NCBI GenBank assembly: GCA_902475005.1
Contig: CABRXV010000013.1
Span: forward strand, 1-36,377
Length of the DNA: 36,377 nucleotides
Origin: CABRXV01 sp900754955
Lineage (GTDB): Bacteria > Actinomycetota > Coriobacteriia > Coriobacteriales > Eggerthellaceae
Direction of reading: 5' to 3'
The notes under the pieces are model-generated. The model did no database searches. It worked only from the letters and a program-made list of their open reading frames with translations, and was not told where the DNA came from. Shown here in pieces: positions 31,101 through 36,377 of the stretch; position 1 is the first letter of the stretch; each line of letters opens with the position of its first letter. The translations under genes and the position numbers were made by a program.

Positions 31101-32864
31101 ATGACCGCTCGTTTCCCCCACATCACGATCAGCATTGCGCACGAAGCTGATGGGTCGGACACGACGGGGGATCTCAACTCGCTTAGCGTCGGCTTCGGGC
31201 TCTTCCAAGCATGGGTGTACATCGCTATTTTCGGCGCGAGCGCGGTCTTTGGAAGCTCCCCCCTTCTGCCGGGATTTCCCTATCTTCCCGCCGAGCTCCA
31301 AACGCTCCATTTCGACGCCTTCATGATCGCACTCGCCGTGCTTCTCCTGCTGCTTGCTTTCTCCAACCAGATCTTTCTGCGTTTCTATGTCGGCAAGAAC
31401 GCGCTCATTCTCGCAACGTGCCTCGCCGTCGCCGGCACGTGTCTCATCTACGGCTCGAGCCTTCCCGGCGTCGGCTGGATGCTCGCCGTTCTCGGCGGTG
31501 CGTCGATGGGTGCGGGAGCGAGTCTCACCACCGTGCTCTGGGGCACGGCCTTCTCGCGTTACGAATTCACAACCATCGTGCTCAACACCATCGCCTCGAT
31601 CGTCATCGGCGTTGCAGGGTACGTAATCCTCGTACATTGGGTGATCGCACCCGTTTCGGGCGTCATCACCGCCGTGCTCCCCATCGTCGGAGCACTGCTG
31701 CTGTGGAAGCTCACGCCGATCCCCTACTACCGCCGCCAGGAGATCCCCATCTTCCATCCGCTTCCCGTCCACCGCACCGCATTCGCCCTGCGCTTCGGCA
31801 TACCCGTCCTCGTGTTCGGCTTCTGCCTCGGCGTGCTGCGCCACGTGTGCGTGAGCGGCTTGCTGCTCGTTACCGACCTCACCTCGCAGCTCATCATCGG
31901 CGCCGCTGCATGTGCTGCCATCGCCATCATGGTCGCCACCATGGTGGTGTCGCGCGACCGATCGCACTGGGACATGGCTTTCCGCTGCCTCACCCCTCTC
32001 GTCGCGCTTGCGATCTTCTGCATACCCCTGCTCAACACCGAGTTCGGCCTCATCTCGAGCTTCTTCGTCATTGCGGGCTACATCTGCTTCGAGGCGGTCA
32101 TTTGGGCGCTGTTCTCCGAGGTGTCGCAGGAGTTCCGCCTCTCGCCCATCTTCGTGTTCGGCCTTGGGCGCGGCATCCTTGAGATCGGCGCGCTTGTCGG
32201 CAGCACGTTCGCCCAACTGCCGCCCGAGCATGCGTTTTCGGGCGCTTTCGGCGACTTCGAGGGCGCGCTCGTCCTCATGCTTGCCCTCGTCGTGGGACAC
32301 GCGCTTCTCCCGCGCCAACGCGAGATCCGCAAAATCGTCGACCCCACCCACGTCATGCGCGAGAGCGGCTTGACTGCGCTGCGTGCGCAGATCGACAGCC
32401 TGCCTTCCGCCTCCGAGGATGCGGAACCCGTCGAGGTTGAGATCATTGGGGAGGAAAGCGTCCCGAGCACCGCTACGGCGGAAGCGGTCGCCGAGGTCGA
32501 CGAGCGCTCGCGTGCCAAGGGGCGCTTCCATGCGCGCTGCGAGCAGATTGCCGACCAGTACCTGCTCTCGCGCCGCGAGACCGAGGTCATGTTCCTTCTT
32601 GCGAAGGGGCACAACGCCTCCTTCATTCAGGATAAGCTCTGCATTTCGAAGAGCACGGCCAAGACGCACATCAACCACATCTACCGCAAGCTCGACATCC
32701 ATACCCAACAGGAGCTGCTCAACATGGTTGAGGACCGCCAAAACGATGCAGAAGGCGCCGACGAGGCAAACCGCAAGGGAGGCGCCTCCGAAGCCGCCTC
32801 TGCGCATGCGGGAGGCTCTGGCGTGTCCTCGAGGCCCAACATCTTCGAGCCGCGGCACCGCTGA
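31101..32864 (+). CDS. Membrane-bound LuxR-family regulator with 12 TM helices
   Basis: 587 residues from the ATG at 31101 (AAGGAG 6 nt upstream; the frame also opens at a TTG at 31083, which has no such site). The first 410 residues form about 12 hydrophobic helices of MFS-like appearance ('FDAFMIALAVLLLLLAFSNQ', 'GIPVLVFGFCLGVLRHVCVS'). A charged linker follows, and the C-terminal LuxR HTH reads 'LLSRRETEVMFLLAKGHNAS' then 'KSTAKTHINHIYRKLDIHTQ'. This architecture is typical of Eggerthellaceae, where such genes often lie next to respiratory or molybdoenzyme genes. Here it is divergent from the zinc-ribbon/molybdoenzyme genes, so it is the likely regulator of that cluster (inference). The signal sensed is unknown. 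Confidence 0.92.
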   Translation: MTARFPHITISIAHEADGSDTTGDLNSLSVGFGLFQAWVYIAIFGASAVFGSSPLLPGFPYLPAELQTLHFDAFMIALAVLLLLLAFSNQIFLRFYVGKNALILATCLAVAGTCLIYGSSLPGVGWMLAVLGGASMGAGASLTTVLWGTAFSRYEFTTIVLNTIASIVIGVAGYVILVHWVIAPVSGVITAVLPIVGALLLWKLTPIPYYRRQEIPIFHPLPVHRTAFALRFGIPVLVFGFCLGVLRHVCVSGLLLVTDLTSQLIIGAAACAAIAIMVATMVVSRDRSHWDMAFRCLTPLVALAIFCIPLLNTEFGLISSFFVIAGYICFEAVIWALFSEVSQEFRLSPIFVFGLGRGILEIGALVGSTFAQLPPEHAFSGAFGDFEGALVLMLALVVGHALLPRQREIRKIVDPTHVMRESGLTALRAQIDSLPSASEDAEPVEVEIIGEESVPSTATAEAVAEVDERSRAKGRFHARCEQIADQYLLSRRETEVMFLLAKGHNASFIQDKLCISKSTAKTHINHIYRKLDIHTQQELLNMVEDRQNDAEGADEANRKGGASEAASAHAGGSGVSSRPNIFEPRHR

Positions 32865-32914
32865 CAGCCGAAGCTGAGGCTTCTGCCCGCCGCCCGTCAT
32901 CCCCACGTAAAACA

Positions 32915-32943
32915 GGAAGGGCCCGCATCACGCGGGCCCTTCC
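32915..32943 (+). terminator. Terminator after the LuxR regulator
   Basis: GGAAGGGCCCGC and GCGGGCCCTTCC form a 12-bp perfect stem with a 5-nt loop, between the convergent genes at 32864 (+) and 32984 (-). T tracts are weak. Confidence 0.75.
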
Positions 32944-32983
32944 GTTCATGCAGCATCTGCTGCAGTCTGCTTGATGCCGATCG

Positions 32984-33907
32984 TTAGTCGCGCATGTTCA
33001 CGCAGTGCGTCTTCGTGCCGTTCTCGAGATAATCCATGATCTGTGCAACGGCCATCTTCGCGCAGTTCTCCTCGGCCTCCGCCGTCGATGCGCCCAGGTG
33101 AGGCAGCACGATCGCGCGCTCCATCTTCACCACCGCAGAGTTGGCGAAGTCGGTCACGTAGCGCGCCACCTTGCCGCTCTCGAGCGCCTGCGTCATAGCC
33201 GCATCATCGACGAGCACATCGCGCGAGAAGTTGAGGAACACGGCGCCGTCCTTCATACGCGCGATCTCCTCCGCACCGATCATGCCGCGCGTCGCGTCGT
33301 TTGCAGGCACGTGAATCGTCGCGTAGTCGGATGCGGCAAGCAGCTCTGCCAGGTCGGCGGTGAACTGCATGGTCGAAGAGATGGCCGCTGCGCGCTCCGC
33401 GTCGAGGAACGGATCGTAGCCGATGACCTTCATGCCAAGCGCCTCGGCCGCGCCCACCACGAGCTTGCCGATGGCACCGAGGCCGATCACGCCGAGGGTC
33501 TTGCCGAAGATCTCGCCGCCGGCGAACGCTTTCTTAGCCTTCTCAGCCGCTTTGCCGACGTTCTCGTCTTCCGCGTTCTCCTTCACCCAGTTGATGCCGC
33601 CGATGATGTCGCGCGCCGACAGGAGCATGCCCGCAAGCACGAGCTCCTTCACGGCGTTGGCGTTCGCGCCCGGCGTGTTGAGCACAGGGACGCCAGCCTC
33701 GGCCATAGCCTCGAGCGGAATGTTGTTCACGCCCGCACCCGCGCGCGCAACAACCTTGAGCTGCGCAGGAATGGGCATCTCGTGCATGTTCGCCGAACGA
33801 ACGAGAATCGCGTCAGCCTCTTCGATGTTGTCGGTCAGCTCGTAGTCGTCGGTCAGGAGAGCCAGGCCCTCCTGCGAGATGTTGTTGAGGCAGTGGACTT
33901 TGTACAT
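32984..33907 (-). CDS. serA: D-3-phosphoglycerate dehydrogenase-like protein, short form
   Basis: 307 residues from the ATG at 33907 (AAGGGGAG upstream; the longer open frame is not protein-like). The NAD-binding motif 'GVIGLGAIGK' (139-148) and the dehydrogenase residues R229 ('NFSRDVLVDD') and H270 ('LPHLGAST') are present. Expected role: first step of serine synthesis, oxidising 3-phosphoglycerate with NAD. Two oddities: the C-terminal ACT regulatory domain common in SerA is absent, and the segment after R229 reads 'VTDFANSAVV', without the Glu usually found in the DxFxxE-type motif. It could therefore be another 2-hydroxyacid dehydrogenase. The SerA label is moderately sure. Confidence 0.8.
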   Translation of the reverse strand: MYKVHCLNNISQEGLALLTDDYELTDNIEEADAILVRSANMHEMPIPAQLKVVARAGAGVNNIPLEAMAEAGVPVLNTPGANANAVKELVLAGMLLSARDIIGGINWVKENAEDENVGKAAEKAKKAFAGGEIFGKTLGVIGLGAIGKLVVGAAEALGMKVIGYDPFLDAERAAAISSTMQFTADLAELLAASDYATIHVPANDATRGMIGAEEIARMKDGAVFLNFSRDVLVDDAAMTQALESGKVARYVTDFANSAVVKMERAIVLPHLGASTAEAEENCAKMAVAQIMDYLENGTKTHCVNMRD

Positions 33908-34076
33908 GGTCTCCCCTTCGATCGGCTTCGTACGGCGCCTGCCCGCACGGGTAGGCGTTGAATCTTCAGAGAGTGTAGCACCAAACCATGCGATTCTCGG
34001 CATGCGCGCGCCCATGTGCACTTCGCAGATGCAGACGGAGCCGCACGGCTGCGGCGAGCCGACGCGCACGAGAACG

Positions 34077-34766
34077 CTACATCGTGTAGGGTTCCGCAGC
34101 GCAATCGGGAACAACCCTGAAAAGCGTCTGGACGAAGTCCTTGGTGCGTGCCGCCACCTCGCGTACGCTGTACTGAAGCTGGTTATCGTAGGCGCCCTTG
34201 TCGGCCGGCACCCCCTCGGCCTGCATGCCGAGGCCCTGAGCCGTCGCAAGCGCGCGGTAGAGGTGGTAGGCCTGCGTCACCACGATGATGTTGTCGGCGT
34301 GAAATGCAGAGCGTGCACGGTACATCGACGTGTACGTGTCATAGCCTGCGTGGTCGACGTAAACCGCCTCCGCAGGCACTCCGAGATCGACGCAGTACTG
34401 CTTCATGGCGTCGGATTCGTTGTAATGGGACTCGCGGTTGTCGCCGCTCACGATGATCGCTCGCGCCGCGCCCGCTTCGTACAGATCGACCGCCACCTCG
34501 AGACGATCCGCGAGAATGTCGGAGGGCGTACCGTCAGCGTAGACCGACGCACCGAGAACCACCACGGCATCCGCCTGAGCACCGGCCAGGTCTTCCACGG
34601 TATGCACGTCATCGCGTGTCGAGAGAATCGTATAGGCGTTGGAGCCCACGACGAGAACGGCGCCGAACAGCACCACGGCAAGAACGACCCGTACCACCCA
34701 GCTGACAATGCGCCCTACGGGCCCCCGCTTCTTTCTCTTCCCCTGTCTGACCATGTTGGCGATCAT
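34077..34766 (-). CDS. SanA/YdcF-like DUF218 membrane protein
   Basis: 229 residues. A basic N-terminus is followed by one TM helix (about 23-45) and a DUF218 domain: 'ADAVVVLGASVYADGTPSDI', 'RAIIVSGDNRESHYNESDAM' and 'IVVTQAYHLYRALATAQGLG'. In this family the domain faces the periplasm or outside and is linked to envelope integrity, as in SanA for vancomycin resistance. The start is uncertain: ATG 34766 or 34754; neither has a clear Shine-Dalgarno. It lies between serA-like (same strand) and the CCA-adding enzyme (divergent). Confidence 0.85.
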   Translation of the reverse strand: MIANMVRQGKRKKRGPVGRIVSWVVRVVLAVVLFGAVLVVGSNAYTILSTRDDVHTVEDLAGAQADAVVVLGASVYADGTPSDILADRLEVAVDLYEAGAARAIIVSGDNRESHYNESDAMKQYCVDLGVPAEAVYVDHAGYDTYTSMYRARSAFHADNIIVVTQAYHLYRALATAQGLGMQAEGVPADKGAYDNQLQYSVREVAARTKDFVQTLFRVVPDCAAEPYTM

Positions 34767-34895
34767 AGCAGAGCTGCATCAACCATCGGTTAAGCACGGA
34801 AACGTTTCAAACCACCCACACACGTTCGTCGCAAAGCACTCGCCGTCGCGACATATGAGACAATGGAGGCATCGTTTCAACCTGACGGAGGCCCC

Positions 34896-36308
34896 ATGGC
34901 AACACCCCTGCTTCACGCGTCGCGCGATCGCCTCGAAGCCGCGCTCAGATCCTCGATCGCCCCCTTTGCGCTCGAGGTCATCGCGCTGCTCGAACGCGCG
35001 GGGCACGAGGCATGGTGCGTCGGCGGATTCGTGCGCGACATCGCACTCGGGCACCCGAGCAACGACACCGACATCGCCACAAACGCAACATGGCGCGATG
35101 TGGCACGCATCTGCACGGCCCAGGGGCTCTGCGCAAGCGAGACGGGCGTCAAGCACGGAACCGTCACCATATACGACCCCGCACGCCCCGAGGCAGTGGC
35201 CGAAGTGACCACCTATCGAGCAGACGGCCCCTCGGACGACAGCAGGCACCCGCGCGAGGTGCGCTTCGTCCGCACGATCGAGGAAGACCTTGCGCGCCGC
35301 GACTTCACCATGAACGCGCTTGCCTACCACCCTGAGCGCGGCTTGCTCGACTGCTACGGCGGCCTGGACGACCTCCGCAGCGGAACCATTCGCTGCATCG
35401 GAGATCCCATGCAGCGCTTTTCCGAGGACGCCCTGCGAATCCTGCGCGGATGCCGTTTCGTCGCCCAACTCGGGTTCACGATCGATCCCGCCACCCTTCA
35501 GGCCATGACGGTGCGGAAAAGCCTGCTCGCACTCATTTCGAAAGAGCGCATCGTGCATGAACTCGACCGACTGCTGACAGGACCCTTCGTATTCGACGCG
35601 CTCATGCAAACCGCGGGAGTGCTTGCGTTTCCGCTGCCCGAGCTGGCCGCCATGCGGAACTGCCGCCAGGACACCAAATATCACCTCTACGACGTATACG
35701 AGCACACTGCCCACGTCGTGCAGGAAGCGCCACCAACGCATCTTGCACGTTGGGCCGCGCTGTGCCATGACATGGGAAAGCCCGCCGCGTCGTTCTACGC
35801 AGCTGACGGAGTTGAGCATTTCTACGGACACGCCCACGTTTCGGTCGTTCTTGCAGAGGGTCTGCTTACGCGCCTCGGTTTCAACCGCCCGTTCATACGC
35901 GACGTGCTGACGCTCGTGGAGCTTCACGACGCCACGATTGCACCGAAACGCTCCTCAGTTGCGAAGACCATTGCACGCCTCGAGGGGCGCGTTGATCTGT
36001 TCCTTGCGCTCTGCGATCTCAAAATAGCGGATGCGCGGGCGCAAACTCCCAAATACGGTGCCGTACGCATCGAGATGGCCCAGCGGCTCAAGGAGATCGC
36101 CCGCAAACTCGTCGACGACGAGCAGGCCCTCAGCGTGCACGACCTTGCGATAGGAGGACACGACCTCATGGATATTGGTATCCCGCAGGGACCGCAGATC
36201 GGAAGCGTGCTCAAGCAACTTCTCGATGAGGTGCTCGACGAGCGCGTGCCGAACGAACAAGACGCGCTCATCGAACGAGCACGCGAGCTTTCTTCCCAAA
36301 CGCAGTAG
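34896..36308 (+). CDS. cca: CCA-adding enzyme (tRNA nucleotidyltransferase) with HD domain
   Basis: 470 residues from the ATG at 34896 (GGAGG upstream). The nucleotidyltransferase head has 'CVGGFVRDIALG' (class II GGxVRD), 'NDTDIATNA' with the metal-binding DxD, 'RRDFTMNALAYHP' and 'EDALRILRGCRF'. The C-terminal part holds an HD-like domain with 'LCHDMGKPAASFY' and 'GHAHVSVVLAEGL'. It adds or repairs the 3' CCA of tRNAs in the cytoplasm. The single tRNA in this window already encodes CCA, so repair may be a main role. An in-frame ATG at 34863 has no ribosome-binding site. Confidence 0.95.
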   Translation: MATPLLHASRDRLEAALRSSIAPFALEVIALLERAGHEAWCVGGFVRDIALGHPSNDTDIATNATWRDVARICTAQGLCASETGVKHGTVTIYDPARPEAVAEVTTYRADGPSDDSRHPREVRFVRTIEEDLARRDFTMNALAYHPERGLLDCYGGLDDLRSGTIRCIGDPMQRFSEDALRILRGCRFVAQLGFTIDPATLQAMTVRKSLLALISKERIVHELDRLLTGPFVFDALMQTAGVLAFPLPELAAMRNCRQDTKYHLYDVYEHTAHVVQEAPPTHLARWAALCHDMGKPAASFYAADGVEHFYGHAHVSVVLAEGLLTRLGFNRPFIRDVLTLVELHDATIAPKRSSVAKTIARLEGRVDLFLALCDLKIADARAQTPKYGAVRIEMAQRLKEIARKLVDDEQALSVHDLAIGGHDLMDIGIPQGPQIGSVLKQLLDEVLDERVPNEQDALIERARELSSQTQ

Positions 36309-36377
36309 GCGCGCTGAAGTATCGAACGCTCCCGAACGCAAAGAAGCCTCTGATCGACTCCTTCTGGAAACGATCAG
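36309..36377. other. Window end, incomplete
   Basis: After the cca stop the sequence runs 'GAAGCCTCTGATCGACTCC' and ends in 'GATCAG'. It may be the beginning of a terminator cut by the edge. Nothing else seen. Confidence 0.3.

Overview
The window looks like a chromosomal piece of a high-GC, anaerobic, respiratory actinobacterium of the class Coriobacteriia, most likely the family Eggerthellaceae. This is inference from gene content: two different molybdopterin oxidoreductase systems, a 12-helix membrane protein carrying a LuxR-type HTH (a regulator architecture typical of Eggerthella and its relatives), an AAHS-type transporter, and GC-rich codon use throughout. No species can be named from the sequence alone.

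Layout. 1-505 (-) is the 5' part of a CpaB/RcpC-like pilus-assembly gene cut by the window edge. 723-6493 (+) is a respiratory module: a histidine kinase with a c-type-heme (CxxCH) sensor domain, an OmpR-type response regulator, an exported [4Fe-4S]/molybdopterin catalytic subunit and a four-cluster ferredoxin subunit. A tRNA-Val (-) follows, then about 740 bases without a convincing gene, then a strongly translated 14-helix MFS/AAHS transporter (7486-9174). 9517-10263 (-) is a LURP-one/tubby-like protein. 10440-13237 holds three folding factors: a stand-alone trigger-factor-like C-domain protein, a SlyD-like FKBP isomerase and trigger factor.

13510-26591 looks like an accessory segment. It contains an ORF that begins as an ISLre2/UPF0236 transposase N-domain and continues into an unrelated C-terminal part, 18-bp tandem repeats and strong hairpins, a TetR regulator, two tandem DUF262 (GmrS-like, DGQQR) proteins without the usual nuclease domain, an MFS exporter, small hypothetical genes and a three-gene minus-strand operon. 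That operon encodes a BspA-type LRR protein, a VWA protein with a degenerate DUF2201 metallopeptidase-like domain, and a MoxR AAA+ ATPase fused to a SAM-dependent methyltransferase. It is the best candidate here for an undescribed system: a chaperone-like MoxR/VWA pair whose action may be tied to a methylation event and to a repeat-protein adaptor.

26930-30046 (-) is a second molybdopterin operon of an unusual kind. Its large subunit lacks every N-terminal Fe-S cysteine. Its partner is a shrunken ferredoxin-like subunit whose cluster cysteines are replaced, followed by a 91-residue protein. This suggests a cytoplasmic Mo/W enzyme without Fe-S clusters, possibly non-redox. A zinc-ribbon protein with a Pro/Ala/Gly repeat tail and the membrane LuxR regulator (31101-32864, +) flank it, and there are palindromes and a repeated CTCAACCC motif in the control regions. 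The window closes with housekeeping genes: a phosphoglycerate-dehydrogenase-like protein, a SanA/DUF218 membrane protein and the CCA-adding enzyme.
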